DNA of 64,000 nt from Eremophila alpestris peregrina (GCA_009792885.1 WMCF01000015.1:14159667-14223666); one strand, 5' to 3'. Counted from the stretch's first letter, positions 49,987 to 63,963 are shown. The notes: generated by a model from the letters alone, not told the origin. Numbers and translations are program-made.

Positions 49987-51082
49987 TTATCATTTGAGAG
50001 TTTTTAGCAGATTAAGACTGAAGTGCTGCTTGAATTGCCCTCTTTGTCTTTACTGTTCTTTAGGGGTTTTTTTCTGGGTTGTTTTGGTTGGATTTATTTT
50101 TTAATCTCGGTTTGGTTTCTTTTGAAGCACAGCAACAATGAAAGCATTGGGGGGTTGCATGTTTTTGTCAGGTGTGTGTCTTATATGGAACCAGTGTTGA
50201 CGGTTATGAAGATAAGGTTTGTGTAAAAAAACCCCAAAATAACAAATATCTAAGGCTTTTTGAAAACTGTTCCCTCTACCTTGTGTTCCATAGCTATTGT
50301 TTGCTTAATTTTATGGTCCTTATTTTAAGTTTCATTTTAAAGTTTTAATATCCTAAAGCAATTCCCTGAGAGGACATAAGGAATTTGAATACGGTTGTTT
50401 GTCCTTTGTTTCATCTCTCCTTTCCTCCTCTTCCTTCTGGTTTCTCCCCATCTGTTCACCCATTGGCACTTAGGATGAAAAAGCTGCTCCAATTTTGGAC
50501 AAATGCAGAAGGTACAGTAATGGGGTATACAGTTTTTTTATTTTTCTCTACATCACAAAAACTCACTGGTGAGTGTACTGTATTACCTCCATTAAAAGTC
50601 TTAGTTGTCTACTTATGGCCAATACTCCAGAACTTCTCCTGCCTAAATGCTATTGCTGTAGGTGCTGCAGGGCAAAAAAGTGTGTGAGAAATATGTTTGA
50701 CATTTTAAAAATGTTTAAGGGAGCACAAAGAGGCTGACTGCAAATCATAATGAACCTTTTTTCTTACTTTGTATTTGGGTGCATTGACTATTAAATATAC
50801 AACGCATCAAAATGGAAGTTTAAATCTAATATACCTATTTAAAGCATAGCATTGCTAGAGAAAATGGCTACATATCACATGACAGCTTTACATTCTATAA
50901 GAACTGCTATCAAAACATAATTATACCGTGGCTTGTACAGAAAATATGTTTTCTGGAAACTGTAATGGAATTATTCAATCTCGGTTTGTTTTTATTTCAC
51001 TGCAATATAAATAATTTCAGTAGAATTAACTAGCCCCTCAAAGGCAAGTACCAGTTCATGAAGAGGGGATTTTATTAAGACA

Positions 51083-51088
51083 AATAAA
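51083..51088 (+). promoter_or_regulatory. NAA16: Candidate poly(A) signal of NAA16
   Basis: AATAAA with ATTAAA following at 51097, then a T/GT-rich stretch (ctcctttgtgtgtcatctg). It is a plausible alternative site about 110 bases before the distal one. Confidence 0.5.
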
Positions 51089-51190
51089 CTGTTCTAATTA
51101 AAATTCTCCTTTGTGTGTCATCTGTTTAGATTTAAAAAAATGTTGAATGGAATATTCACTGTAAAATATTGCCAACATATGTTATGCTGT

Positions 51191-51196
51191 AATAAA
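51191..51196 (+). promoter_or_regulatory. NAA16: Best (distal) poly(A) signal of NAA16
   Basis: AATAAA with TGTAA just upstream, a CA-type cleavage point near 51,209 and a strong GT/T-rich downstream element (cctttggtttggaatttttt). This is the best-formed 3' end in the region. Confidence 0.7.
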
Positions 51197-51373
51197 TTAT
51201 TTTGTACACACTTGCCTTTGGTTTGGAATTTTTTGCATATTTGTGGACATCAAACTTTAGCCCATCATTCTCATTTTTTTCTATTGAGTTGCAGCATTTA
51301 CTGGTTTAATGTTAACTCTGTAAGTAGTTAAGAAAAAATTACTATTTAGCAGATTGAGGTGTGTTTTTATAAG

Positions 51374-51640
51374 TAGTAATGGCTTCAGACTGCAATCAGG
51401 CAGGTTTAGATCAGATAACAGGGAGAGATTATTTCCTGTGAGGGTGGTGAGGCACAGGAACAGGTTGTTCAGAGAAGCTGTGGATGCCCCGTCCCTGGCA
51501 GTGTTCAAGGCCAGGTTGGATGGAGTTCTGAGCAACCTGGTCTAATGGAAAGTGTCCTTGCCCATGGCAGGGGGGTTGGAACTAGGTGGTCTCTGGGGTC
51601 CCTTCCAACACAAACCATTCTGTGATTTTGTGACAGTAAC
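51374..51640 (+). repeat. CR1 LINE 3' fragment, relatively well preserved
   Basis: A clear match to the CR1 3' end in sense orientation: ctgtgagggtggtgaggcac, aggaacaggttgttcagaga, tggatgccccgtccctggca, ttcaaggccaggttggatgg, ggggttggaactaggtgg, and cattctgtgattttgtga. It is the best-preserved copy in the window and starts about 180 bases past the distal NAA16 poly(A) signal. Confidence 0.92.
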
Positions 51641-54600
51641 AGACTACCCTGAGACATGGTGATGTGGTTTTGTCTTACGTATTCACCATGTGCTGTTTTC
51701 TGTGGAACCATCTGCTCAAAGATCTCTTGGCCAGGGAAAGGTAGTGGGATTGTTTTGGCTCAGCAGCACCTGAGAGCCACCTTATTGGCAGCATACAGTG
51801 AAGACATGGAGTGATACAGTGTCTTCTATCTTTTTTAAGTGATAACACTTCTGTTGCTAGAGATTTAATTCAGACCTTGAAAAGAAGGCTGTGGCACTCT
51901 AGATTCATGTGCTTCTCCTGTGTTGTGTAGCTTAACACTTGAAGTCAGACTTCAGCAAAAACACTCAGGATACCTCTTCAGCAGTGGATTCCTTGATAAT
52001 GTAGATGAATAGTTTTGATATCTAGGCAAAATGTTTTAGGAACTTAGGAGAATTCTGGAAATTGATTCTTTTGTCACTCAGTGCATGGTTTGGTTTTCTC
52101 TTAGAAGTGCTGGAGGCATGCAACCTGAAGGGTTTTCCTCAGGGCTGTCACTGCAGTTGTGAAATTGTGGTAGCAAATGCTGGGCCATCCAATCTCCTCC
52201 AAACTTCATCTTGGTTGCAGATGGGTGGGGTACCCTGTGTACCCTGACTACCTGCTGATACCTTAAGGTCTCCAGCCAGAAAGAAGGAAAATATGCAAAT
52301 GCAGCACAAGGCTGCTGGCAGAATGCAAGACCTCATTTATCTGAACACTCCTGGCAGCATTAGATCGTTCAGACAGAAGAGCTAAATTGAGCTTGTTGAA
52401 CTGATAGAAATGTTTATGTTATGACTGCTCTGATTTCTGGTTGTTAATGGGTTCTTCAGACGATGGCCAGAACGCAGTGCAGGGGAAGTGTGGCAGCAGT
52501 GGTCTGAGGCAGGGCAGGCGCTGCTGCTGCTGCTTGGGATGCTGTGCCAGCATGGTGAGCTATCATGGCTCAGGATTTATCCACGCTGACTAGCTGAGTA
52601 TGAAAAATGTTGCACCTCTGGTGCAAGAAGCTGCCTATCTGGCTTGGCATTTCAGTCTGGATCTGTTGTGGCTGTGCCCTTCCTCAGGGTCTGTGACACC
52701 ACATAAGGAGGAGCTGAGAACAATGGGAGCAGCAGCAGTGCTTCCTGAATACATAGAGATGAATGTAAGACTGACACCACTGGGATGTGTGTGCAACAAG
52801 GCTTGGGCACAATTCTGACTTGACTTTGGCTTTGCTGCCCACCCTCAGCAGATGTTCTGCAGCCCTTGCATTTATACAGCAGCCCTATGATTGTGTGAAG
52901 TTTTCTGTGGTCTCTTGCTATATAGGTTAATTAGGCTTCATTTGCTCTTTACCAGTCTTAGCAACACCTTCCAATTTCCTTCAGAGTCTGGATGTTAAGT
53001 TATATAGATACTATGATTACGATTGTTATTAATTACAATACCATTATTTACTTAACTGTCTTGCTTACTGGATCTTTGAGAACCTTTTGTTTTGAGTTGG
53101 TTTGTTGTGGCTTTTCTAAAATTCCTATTGCTGATCCCTGCACCAACCAAATGATTGTGTTTACAGCATAAACGTCCAGACAACTCATTGGCTCCATTGA
53201 CTCAGCATCTAATCTCAGATAGGGTCCTGCCATTTCACACAGTACACCCTCTTTCCTCCTGTTCCAGCAGGCAGGCATATCCCAAGGCTGACTAACCTCT
53301 CATCATAGAAGATAAGCTTGTTCCAAAACCCAGGCCCTAATGGAAAATCCTGACCTGATGTGTGTATGGGTAGCAAACATTTAGTGCTGAATTGGGAATT
53401 AAGGTGAAAGGGGTGGTTTCTCACATCTCTGCAGCTGTAGCATCTAGGAAGAGGTCGAGCGTTAAGTGTGACACAGAAGGTTCAAGCGTAATTGTGTTGG
53501 CAGGTGTGAATGCACCTGCCACTTGCTGTTTCAACAGCAACAGTGGATGTACTTAAGGCATTTGGTTTTCCATGCCTTAACTGCAGCTCCTCATGGAAAG
53601 TTGGTGGATTTTCCACTAGAGGGAAGCCTTGCATCCAGAATGTTTTCATAGTAACAAAATGTTGAAGTCTTGTAGGTGTTGTTTTGTAATAAGAGTGTTG
53701 GAAAATGCTTATATTTGTCTTCCTTTCAGGCATTGGAGAGAGGTCATTGTTTTGTATGTGCTTAAAGTCTGAATCGTGTTTGTAAAAGCTGGCTGGCTGT
53801 AGTCATTGATGTGGGGATCTCAAGTTGAGAGCACAGTTGGTTGGACTTATTTCATACTACTGGTATACGGTGGTATGTTTCAGACATACTGGTAAAAGAT
53901 GTCTGAGCCCACAGATGACAAACTGGCTTTTTTGGGAAATCCCATGTCCTGTGCAAAAAGTTTCACTCAACCCCATTCCTGCCTTCAGGCTGTTTAAGAG
54001 AGGCAGAATGTGTTGGCCTTAAAGCTTAGCCTTCACTCCAGTTAATTTATCATGAACCAAACATGTTGTCTGTTCCCCACTTGGACTTTGCTGCTTGAAC
54101 ATATTTCAAGTCTAGACAAAGTATTTGAGAATGTGCTATTAGCACTTGGGAGGAGGCTCAGGTTTTGAGAGGTTCCTAGATGTATTTTAGGTATGCAGTA
54201 AGATGGAAGAACTAATACATGATAGTTTTAGGACTGATTTCATATGATAAATGCTCATATTTAAAGCAACATGGAAGGGAGGAAGCAAGGACCAGAGCAG
54301 GAGCTGTCTTGCCCATACACAGAGAACTCCTAGTTTGAGACAGGGGTTTATTCTACAGGTAGTAAACTGTTATAAAGCCTGTCTGTAAATGCAAGCTAAC
54401 TATACCTGCTTGAGGCCAGGCTCTGTAAACAGTAGTGCAAAGATCCAGGAATCCACAACGGCATCAAGCACCAAAGGAGTCTGTTAATTGTCACTGGAGA
54501 CGTTTAATCTAATGTTAGCATAAGAGCTCCTGCTTTGATTGTGTTTAAAATGAGCTCTGAGAGTTCCTGAAGCTAGAGGAACTTTTCTATTAGTAACACA

Positions 54601-57180
54601 TTCCCTGCATGTCTAAATACCTGTCCAAGGAAATTCAAACCACTGGGACAAAGCTGTTAGATTTGCCATGGATGAATTTTCGGGGATCTGTAAGAGAGAG
54701 CATGATTTGTTTGCCATGGGATTGGAGGGCTACTCCATGTGGTGAGCCGTGTACTGGTGATCAGCTCGAGCATTGCAGAGCATCCATCCCCCAAGTGGTC
54801 TAGGAATGTTGGCAGTCCCCTGCTGTTCCTGCTCTGCTCAGGACCTCGGCACTCAGCTGTGACATTTGTGAACACTGAAGGACCCAGAAGGTGATTCTCC
54901 AGGGGACAGGCAGTGAAAAACCGACAGCCCTGTAGCGATATCAATAGGTGTAGTCAGTCTTCTCTTTGGGAGCTTGCACCTTCACTGAAGTCTTTCTGGT
55001 TTAATAGGCAATGAATTCGTAACAAATCAGAAGGCTGGATAGCTCTGTTTTATATAGGGGTGCCCCTGTATCCAGTGCAAAGCTATGGGCACCTCAGGAT
55101 CTAAAAATTGTTATTGCAGTACTGAGATGTGCAAGGCTGATTTTCTTCTGAAGTGCCATCTAGACTATAACAAGTTGTGCTGAAAGATGTATGTCCATGT
55201 GATTTCCTGAGCTTATCTGACAATGTGTTGCTAAAAGCTTTTTATGCTCTCCACACTGTATTTTTCCAGTCTCTCTCTCTCCACTTCAGTTTGTGGCACT
55301 CATTTGCTTCTGTGAATAGATTCAAGTCAACAGCTTAGCATGAACCTTAGCTGGCAAATGTGGGTTGATTGTCTACCAATTACAGATGGATAGACAATGA
55401 AAAGACAGCAATGGCTAATCAAGTATTTGATGAGCAGCCTACATATAGGTGGGCTCCTTTGTACGTGGCCTTCCATTCAAGGAAGGCACAAATTCCTCTC
55501 ACCTTCCATCGTGGGAAGTATGTTTTTCCTAGAAGAAATTGTGATCCTTCTGGATTTACTGCGACCATGCCTGGCTTTCCCTACCGCGTTTCACAGGTAA
55601 CCTCTCACAATCCTGACTGTCTCAGGCTGGGGGGCAGGGGCATTGTGGAACTGGCAGCAACAAATAACTGCTCAGAAGAAAGTTGTCACTGCATTTGGCT
55701 CTGTTTTATTAGAGACCCTCTCATGAGCACTGACCATGTTGAGAGAAGCCCTGGCCTTCCTGAGGAGTGAGTGCCACAGCAGGCAGTGGTTGTGCTGGTC
55801 CATGGCTTACCATTGTATAAATTGGCTGCAGAGGTCCTCCAAACAACATAAGCTATTTCTGTCTCTGGTGACCACTTCTCTTCCTTTGTTGCCTCCTCCT
55901 ACTTGCTGAGGGCTTATAATCGTGTTCTAATAACAGGAAGCTCACATCTGTGTCAAGTGCCAAGTGTGGCACCCTGCTGTGTAAGTGTTGAGGTGTGTGC
56001 TCCTTGAATTTGCTTTCAGAGAGACCTTTATAACCCAGGATACAATGGCACAATACAAATGTTTCTCAGTGCCATGGCAGGAGAAACCTGGATGTGCAGA
56101 GCTGTGTTTTTTAAGTGTCTCGAGTGGCAAAGCTTCTGCTTTTCAGTGGTGTTACATGTTCTTTTATTCTTTTAAACTGTCTCCCTCTTGTATAAATGCT
56201 CTGAACTGGATGCCAGTCCTCTGATGTAGACATGCAAGTAGTAGAGCTGGGCAGTATGGAGTGAGCAATTCTGAGAGCCTGTTATTTATGCAATAAGAGT
56301 TGAAAATAGAAAATGGGCATATGGAAGAAGTTGCTGTCACAGATCCTCCCTCTGGCTGGGAGAATTAGAGCATGGTTTACTTAACTTCCATTTGTGACGA
56401 AAACAGGATTCTGCTGTGGCTTGTCACAAAAATTATTTGAAGCTGAGAAAAATGTGGAAAACATCCAGGGCTCAAAAATTATTCCTAAATCGAAGTGCAG
56501 TTGCCTCAGTCAGAGGAAAGGGCTGAATGCAGTACATGGTCACTGGCTCTAACACTGATTCTTCCCATCTACACAATCCCGTGTGCACTGGTAACAGAAG
56601 GGGCTCCAGTGGACTCAAACATTGTTATTTCCCAACCATAAACATGCAAATTCCCGTCCCTTAAAGGGGAGTGAATTACTGGCTAACCAAAACTCAAGGA
56701 TTGCTGCTTTTGTTCCACATTCGTGTGGTGACTGATTCCATGGGGTCCTGGTCTATGACTGGCACACAGCAACACCAATAACTGAAGAGCTCCTCTCCTG
56801 TTTTAACCTCTGCAGCCACGTGCCTTCAGCAAACAAGCAGTCTTGGCTTCTCTCTTTGCCTCCTACTGCCTTTCAGCCAACAGAGCATGGGAGGGAGAGT
56901 AAGTCTTGATTTTTTCAGCCTATTTTGGTAGCTTGCTTTAGTGGGATGGATGGGAACAACACCCAGCACCCCCTACCGTTCTTAACTTGCCCTGTTGTTG
57001 TGGCTATACTGGTCTAAGTTTCCTTGAGATTGGTGCAATACACCATGGAAAACTCAAAATATTGCTTCAGTAACACAAGGACAAGCAGAAACAACAAAAT
57101 GGAAAACCATGTACATTTTTAAAAACAAACCAAAAAGCCACCACAAACCCCAGAGGGTATCCAGTGTTCCCAGGAAAATC
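51641..57180. other. Intergenic sequence, no gene recognised
   Basis: Mixed-composition sequence with scattered short open frames on both strands. The longest, 55,369-55,770 +, begins at a TTG codon and shows no domain, splice context or homology that I recognise. No repeat family is evident. Confidence 0.7.
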
Positions 57181-57191
57181 TAACTAAAATT

Positions 57192-57282
57192 CTTCAGCCA
57201 GAAGCATTTTTATTCCTTTAGATGTGGTCAGTATCTTTTTGGCTAGGTATTTTGGCCAGAAGTATTTTTTATTATCCTTGTA
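57192..57282. repeat. Small imperfect direct duplication
   Basis: cagccagaagcatttttatt at 57,195 recurs as ggccagaagtattttttatt at 57,254, about 58 bases apart. It is a local duplication with no family recognised. Confidence 0.45.
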
Positions 57283-60200
57283 GTTATTAATTGCATATAT
57301 TTAGAATCTGTATTTCCTGGCCAGATTTAAGTCTCTGGAAACACAGAGTCCACAAACAGTATTGGATAGGAAGTACCAGATGACTGAACCAAACAGGCTC
57401 TGTGTGCATAAGTGTCTGAAATATAATAGAAAAAATAGAAAATGTGTCATTTTTAGTCACAACAAATAGCATTGATGTGAAATATATCTACCAGAAAAAT
57501 TCACTTCCTTTTATTTTACTAATGTAGGAGACAAATTAGGAGAGATGCCTTACTGTTTTAATACATAAGAGCTCCAATTTTGCTTCACAAGGCTTTAAAT
57601 TTGCTTCCAATGTGGTTTGTGCGTCAGATATTTTTCATGAAATACAAGCCTCTCAAGCCTTAAATTCCCTTTTTTTTCCTTGCATGCAGTCATCCACTGT
57701 TGAGTGAACATTCCTTCTCCCTTAGACAAAACTGCCATTTTTTTTCTAAAGTAGCATGGTATCCAGCAATCTTAACTCCTCAATTTATCAATTCAGAGTG
57801 AGAGTGGATGGAAAACAACAACTATTTTTCATTTGTATTTGAAATAGTACAAGTTTCTTGATGGATTGGTAGTCATGAAAGGTTTTGAAGCAAAGCTGGC
57901 AGAAAAGTAAAGAATTCAGCATCTGCAGTTCCTGATCCATATGTATCGACCCTGGTATGGTGGCAGCAACATCAGATAGTGATAGAAATTGTAGTTTGCC
58001 CAGAGCTTGATCCCATAACCTAACACAGGAAATAAATTTCTTACCTTGCATTCATAAGTATGCTTTTTCCTTCCCCCCCCCCAGCTACCCTTTAAAATGG
58101 ATATTTACTGCTGCTGGACTCTTTTGGATGACTTCTGCTGAGGGAGGACTTAAGGGAAGAAGAGCAAATCCTTTCCTCCACTCAGCCTTGTGCAGAGTCT
58201 CATGTGCAACCTCCCTGTGCAAAGGATATGTGCTCAGCCTTGTTTTCCTGAAAACAGGGCCAGAATGGGGGCAATGTCTTCACCTCTAATTGCCACACAG
58301 CACTCCAGATGCCAGGCTCTCTCCCCCTCCTGGCTTACTGCCGCGGCCCCTTTGCTTACATTTTCTTGGCTTTTTGTCCACTTCTCCCTGCTTGTTCTCT
58401 GGCGGCTCCTTTGCACTGCAGGGAAAAGACTGGCAGACAGCATCCACCTCCTTGCATTGAGACCCAGAAACACTAGCACAGCTTTCAGGCTGTGTTTTGG
58501 TAGGTTTCTCCAGCATCTGAAGAGATCTTGCTCTGAAAAGGAGCTTCTTGCCTCTCTCCATTGCCACTCCTGTATTATCTACTGCCTATATACTTCACAG
58601 TCAGTGCATGCTCTGTGCAGTTGGATTTTGAGGATTTTCTGATGGATGTGAAGTTTTACTGTGACTTTTAGTGAATTCAAAACTGAAGCTTCCCTCAAAC
58701 CTGGCTGTACTATCTAGTACAACCCACTAACTCTTGTAACTCCAATTTTATGATGCAATCCATTCAGTTTGCTTTGCTCCTACACATTCTATTTTCAAGA
58801 TCTGGCTGATGTTTTTGTACTAACTAAACAAATGTAGGCATCGCTGGGAAAAAAAAAGGTGACCAGTGAGGAAAAGAGGAAAAGGTCTTGTCATCCAGCT
58901 CTATATAAAAGTTTCTGCAAATGTGACCAGGAGTTAGGTTGTCAGCAGTTCTCTCTTTTGACCCAAACAGTTAAAATTTAGGTTTAAGTTACACTAATGT
59001 GAAGAACAACATGAATTCAGGGAGTTCTTTCCTGAGCACAGAAGAAAAAAACCTCGTATTTTCAGGTCCAAGACTTTGTTTGGGTCCTACATGTCTCTTG
59101 TGGAGTTGGGGTACATTTGGGCTGGCCTTTCAGTTCAGTTTACTCTGGAAGAAGTCAGCTCATGCACAAAAAAAAAAAAACCAAAAAAACTGTATAGAAA
59201 GTGAAATCACCAGAAGACAGCTGAAGATAAAATTACTATGTTCCCAAGTCAAATTGGTAGTATAAACATATTTTCCATTAAGAGACACAAGTATTTTAAT
59301 TTTCTGTCAAAAAGGCAGCAAACAGTTATTTTGAAACTTCTTTATCTCTTAAGTTACTGCCATCCCTCTCCTTACCTGAACTTCTCTCTCTTTCCCATGC
59401 AATGCTCAGCCAAAGTCCCTTTACCCACAACATTCAAATTCTTGAGTGGTTTCTCTCTTTAGTGTGGACAGAAGCTCAACATTCAGTTCTATATTCAAGT
59501 GATGTCAATAGAGGTTACAAATCTATCAGTTGAAATGACTTTTAATCCAGCCATGGCAATAGTGATTAAATCCAGACTGCCATAAATATCTTTCAGCGTC
59601 ATTAACTTATTTAAAGACATCCATTCAAAACTCCAAGAGATTCTGTCTCAAGTTACTGAAAGACAGAGGAAGAGACACAGACCATACCGTGTTCATATTT
59701 AGGAGGTTGATTTGACAAGCAGAAAATTTAGAAGGATAATGGGCCAGAGAAAGTGAGTTTAGGTTTTGGCAGAATTCAGCAGGAAGGTGAATGGTTTGCT
59801 CACAAGGCCACAGCTGTGAATGGCTGTGAGCAGGTCCATGAGTTTGTATCCACTGTGCATCAGTCAAGGGCAGAGAGAAAACCAAAAGGAAATGCATGTC
59901 TGTAATAACTCCAGGTTCCAGTTCAAGGTCTACAGAATGTGTTGGGAGAAGATGAAATAAAGTCTGTGAAAGACCTCTGGCAAAAGATTTTTTATTTGAC
60001 AACCTTTCAAGATTAATATATCGCTCTAAGTCACTCTTGCCACTGGTGGTGTGGATTGAGCTACAGGTCACAGGCTTTTATTTAGCCCAGCTGGCAGCAA
60101 AAGTAGCAAAACACCTTGGATGCAGTCAGGCAGCCTATGTAAAATGCATGGGCTCACTCTGACAAGGTTTAATTGGGCAGCTCTCCTCATTACAAAACAA

Positions 60201-63200
60201 GTTTAGCAATTAACTCACACAGGCAATTCCACTTGCAGCGTGAAGGATAAAATAAGCTGGAGTGTCAGCCACTGCCTCCCTTCAAAGGAGCATCCCAAGG
60301 GCAGGGTTGTGACGTGCTGCACAGGCAGACAAGTTGTGCTGCTGATGTTTGGTCTATTCCTGCTCTGCAGCCCAAGGAGTTGGGTTTCCCTGTGTGTCAG
60401 TCTGGCTGGCACCTGTGCTTTTTCATCCTCTGGCAGTTTTCGTTTTTCTCTTCGACAGCTGTCTGAATTTTGGGTTCCCTTTCTTCCTTCAGCTGGAAGT
60501 TTGGCAATGATTGGCTGTTGTTTGTCATTCCCAGGTTTTAAATTATCTACTTCAACAACTTGGTATTGTTACTTATGTAAAGAATTATTATCTTCACAGA
60601 CTAATAAATATTAAAAGACTTGTGGAAATTAAACATTCAAAACTCTAGGCTGCTTCCATAGGCAGAGATCTGGCACTCTGGGTTTTGTCTAATATCAATA
60701 CCAATGAGAAGACAGGTGTGGGTTTCACAACACATTTGGTTTTTAACTGTGGGAATATGGTACTTACTCAACAGAACTGATATTTTGATCTTTGAAGTGG
60801 TGAACAAAAAGTTTTCAGCCATTTCAGATTTGCAAATTCCCCCTTCTGCAGTTCCAGTTTCTGTGTATGTGCATATGGTGCTGCACCTGTACTGTGAATT
60901 TCAATATATTTCCAGTAAATTTCTCATTCTGTTTCTGTTTTGTTTTATTTTTTTTCCCTGTTTCATATGAATGCCTCAGAAGTTGCTCATGGATCTGTGG
61001 ACATCTCTGGGCTGTGCTTTGGAAGCAACTAGATTATTCAACCTGCACCATTAATGCCTTTTTAAACCCATTCTAGGAGTCTCTTTGGTGTAGCAGCACA
61101 ATGTTTTGTGCCCTAAATTACTCCATCCTTCGTTTAGAAAACCAGTACTTCGTGAGCCTTGCAGCTTGGCTATATCAAAGTGCCTGTTTAAAAAGCCTTT
61201 CCCTGAAGCAAATTTACAGGCAGGATTTGTTGATTTAAACAGCTGTGTGGCTCACAAGTCTGTGAGGTTAAAAATGCAGTAGGAAACCACTGTAAACATC
61301 ACGTCACCAGCTGAGGAGGATCTGGAGACACTGTGTCGAATGGTCAAGAAGAAATTCACTTTAAATACAGCTTGGACGGCTGCCTGGAAAATGAGAGGGA
61401 TTCAGTAGCTGAGGTTTACATTAGGAGTTGTGTTGGATGTTTCTCCCCATAAACATGAGCAGCCAGGCGTGTCAGCCTGCAGCGTTTCAGGGCTCTGCAC
61501 TTAAAAGTGACTTCTCCGTTTTGCCAGATGTGGGCTGCTCCTGTTGGCATCTGTGGCAAAGTGCAGCCAGTTCAGCTGGAGCGTGCTGGGGCCTTTCAGG
61601 AATATTTATGGATGTGCATGGCTACATGGTCCATGACACAGAACCAAGAAGCATAAAAGTGAATCTTTGTTTCCTCTTGTATAAGCTAATGGTTTATGTG
61701 GAAAATTGAAATTCACCAGCTGTCTTGGTTGCATTCAGCAGAATCAAGGCTGCTTAGGAGAAAACATGAGTATTTACTGAAAGAAATATTAAGAGATTAG
61801 TCTGTGGAGCAGTAAACACAACTAAGTGGTTTTAAGCCCAGGTTGTCTTAGGGAAAGATGATTTCCCAAACACATGGCTGTAAAAAAGGGAAGTTTATAA
61901 AATAATTTCTTCAGCATGCTGAGAAACTATTCTGAAAATGCTCAATTTGAGTGTAAGATAATAATTTAAAGAGAATGCCAGGGATAAATTCTTATATCAC
62001 TACAGGGAACAGTTGTTTTTTCCCCTACCTATCCACACCCTCCTTTCATTAGCTCCCTGAGCTGAGCCCATTCAACTCAATTCAACAGAAAATCACTCAC
62101 TTTCTTGCTGGATTAGTTTTCTGCTGTTCTAATTTGTTGAATTGGCTCAGCCACAGATGAGAAAAACCTGCTCTAAGGACATGCAGGAGGTCTAGGGCAG
62201 GAGCACAAGAAGGGAGAAGTAGGCAAGGCATTCCCCTTTTCCTGGCAGCAAGGCCCAAAGCAACTCAAGCCTTCTTGTAACAGCTTCATCCCTCTTTGTG
62301 CTCTTTCTTTGTGACGTGACCTCAGACCCTGTCCCAAAAGGCTGTGAGACTGCTTGACCATCTTTATGAGAAACAACAGGAAGGGCACAAGAGGACTTTC
62401 AGCCTTTGGTTATTTTGCCTGTATTCCTCATAAAATATATTCCTCAGATTCAAGCCTAACCTCAAACAAGCTTTGCCCCTGAGCCAGGATGTGCTATAGA
62501 CCAAGCACCAGTGCTCGGTGGGGATGTGTGTGGTACAGGTAGGGTTGATCATATGTGATTGAGCATAAAAGGTTTGACATCAGCTGCAGGGCCAGGTCCT
62601 TGTCTTTCTGGGCTGTGAGCTGTGCCTAGTCACGTCCTCGACAGCTCCCCTTTCTGCCTTGCATCCATTGTCTTCCATCCTGCTATTGACGTCACACCCT
62701 TGTATCTCCTTGTCCCCTACTTTTTAACCTCGCTTTCCATCTGTGTCACTATGGTCTTTAAAAAGGATTGTTTGTAGACACTTTTATTAGCAGAAAGAAA
62801 AACAGAGGAAGACCACAGAGAGGAGGAAGCCGCAGAATAAATAACAATTGAATTTTGCCATGCGAACTTCTTTTGATTCACTGCAAAAATAAATAAATGC
62901 CTCCATATCAGCCAGTAAGGAGAGGTGGACAAATCTCTTTTATTGTCTAGAACATTGTTTTTCTCATTTTGTATCTTGCAGGAGCAATGACAGCATGTCT
63001 GAAAATGTCAAAAAGTTTCAGAGATGTTTTTTCTTACCTCTCCCTGACTCTTCTAATTCTAAATATTTTCATCAGCACACAAACATAATCATAACTCCTG
63101 ACGCATTCTCATGGAATAGCACCTGATGTCTGTTTTCAGTATCTCTGCCCATAACTAAATATGCCAGAGTCTTCCCCAATGAGTATTTAACAGAAGTGGT

Positions 63201-63400
63201 ATTTTAGCGGCTCAGGCAGCTTACATTTAAAACGAGGAAGACACAACACAAGAGCAACCCTCCATAGCTATGGCATGTATAAACATCAGGTTTACCTGAC
63301 TTCAGGGCAAGTGCTAGAGTCTTCCTCCTAAGAACAAGGAAAGCACTCCCCTGGAGAACACCCTGGCTGATGAACCTGGGGCCGTGACTCGCTCTGCCTG
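57283..63400. other. Intergenic sequence upstream of the CpG-island promoter, no gene recognised
   Basis: About 6 kb with no CR1, LTR or exon that I recognise. It includes simple C and A runs (58,073-58,082; 59,168-59,180). Open frames of 124-150 codons at 58,190, 59,625 (minus) and 60,240 lack domains and are probably chance. Distal regulatory elements of the flanking genes could lie here but cannot be called from one sequence. Confidence 0.65.
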
Positions 63401-63918
63401 AGCATTCCCTGCAAGTCCCATGCCACATGCTCTTCTCCTCGGGTCATCCTCTGGAATTAACTGGCCCAGCTGCCCCCATGGCCGTGCCCGTTGCTCACCA
63501 ATGCACGGAGCAGGGCATGACCACGGACAAATGCCATGGGGATGGGGAAAGAAGGGGATGCCGGGGACGGCCGAGCAGCGCTGCTGTTGCAGGCAAAGCC
63601 ACGAGCTCACTACAAGCGAGCTGCTGCCTCCTCGCCGTGCTGTGTGCCCTGTCCTGCTGGCAGTCATGGGGCTGGGTGAGGCTGACCCGCTCCTGTGTTC
63701 CCGGGACAGTCCCTCCTTCCAGCCGGCTCTGGCTCCCGCTGTATCCTCCCTCCGGCACACAGCCAGTGCTGGGCCCAGCGCAGCGCCGTCCTCCCGAAGG
63801 AGCAGCACTCCCGGTGGCGGGCGGGCGGCCACGGGCGACACTTCCCGCTGGCGATGGCGTTGCTGGCGGGACCGCGGCGGCGGGGACACCGGCCCGGGAC
63901 ACCTGCACCGCCCGGGGC

Positions 63919-63936
63919 CGCCCCCGCCCCGCCCCG
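63919..63936 (+). promoter_or_regulatory. Cluster of overlapping GC boxes (Sp/KLF type)
   Basis: CCCCGCCCC-type motifs overlap about 30 bases upstream of the TATA element, the usual spacing for Sp1-supported promoters. Confidence 0.65.
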
Positions 63937-63963
63937 GTCCGGCCCAGCCCGGCCCCGCCGCGC

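Larger units (their letters stand above)
49607..51212 (+). other. NAA16: NAA16 3' UTR (predicted)
   Basis: This AT-rich tail runs from the stop codon to just past the best poly(A) signal. It holds AATAAA hexamers at 49981, 51083 and 51191 and an ATTAAA at 51097, plus U-rich stretches. Length (about 1.6 kb) is inferred from the strongest signal. No cDNA evidence is available. The open frames inside it are uninformative. Confidence 0.75.

Noticed and set aside
49613..50104. 163-codon + strand open frame right after NAA16
   Set aside because: It lies in the 3' UTR, has Cys/Phe/Leu-rich low-information translation and no family signature.
55369..55770. 133-codon + strand open frame in the intergenic region
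   Set aside because: Starts at TTG rather than ATG, with no conserved motif or exon structure.
58190..58642. 150-codon + strand open frame with overlapping minus frames
   Set aside because: Opposing frames overlap the same bases and nothing in the translation resembles a known family.
59625..60071. 148-codon minus-strand open frame
   Set aside because: No recognised domain, no splice or promoter context. This length is expected by chance in a 12 kb intergenic region.
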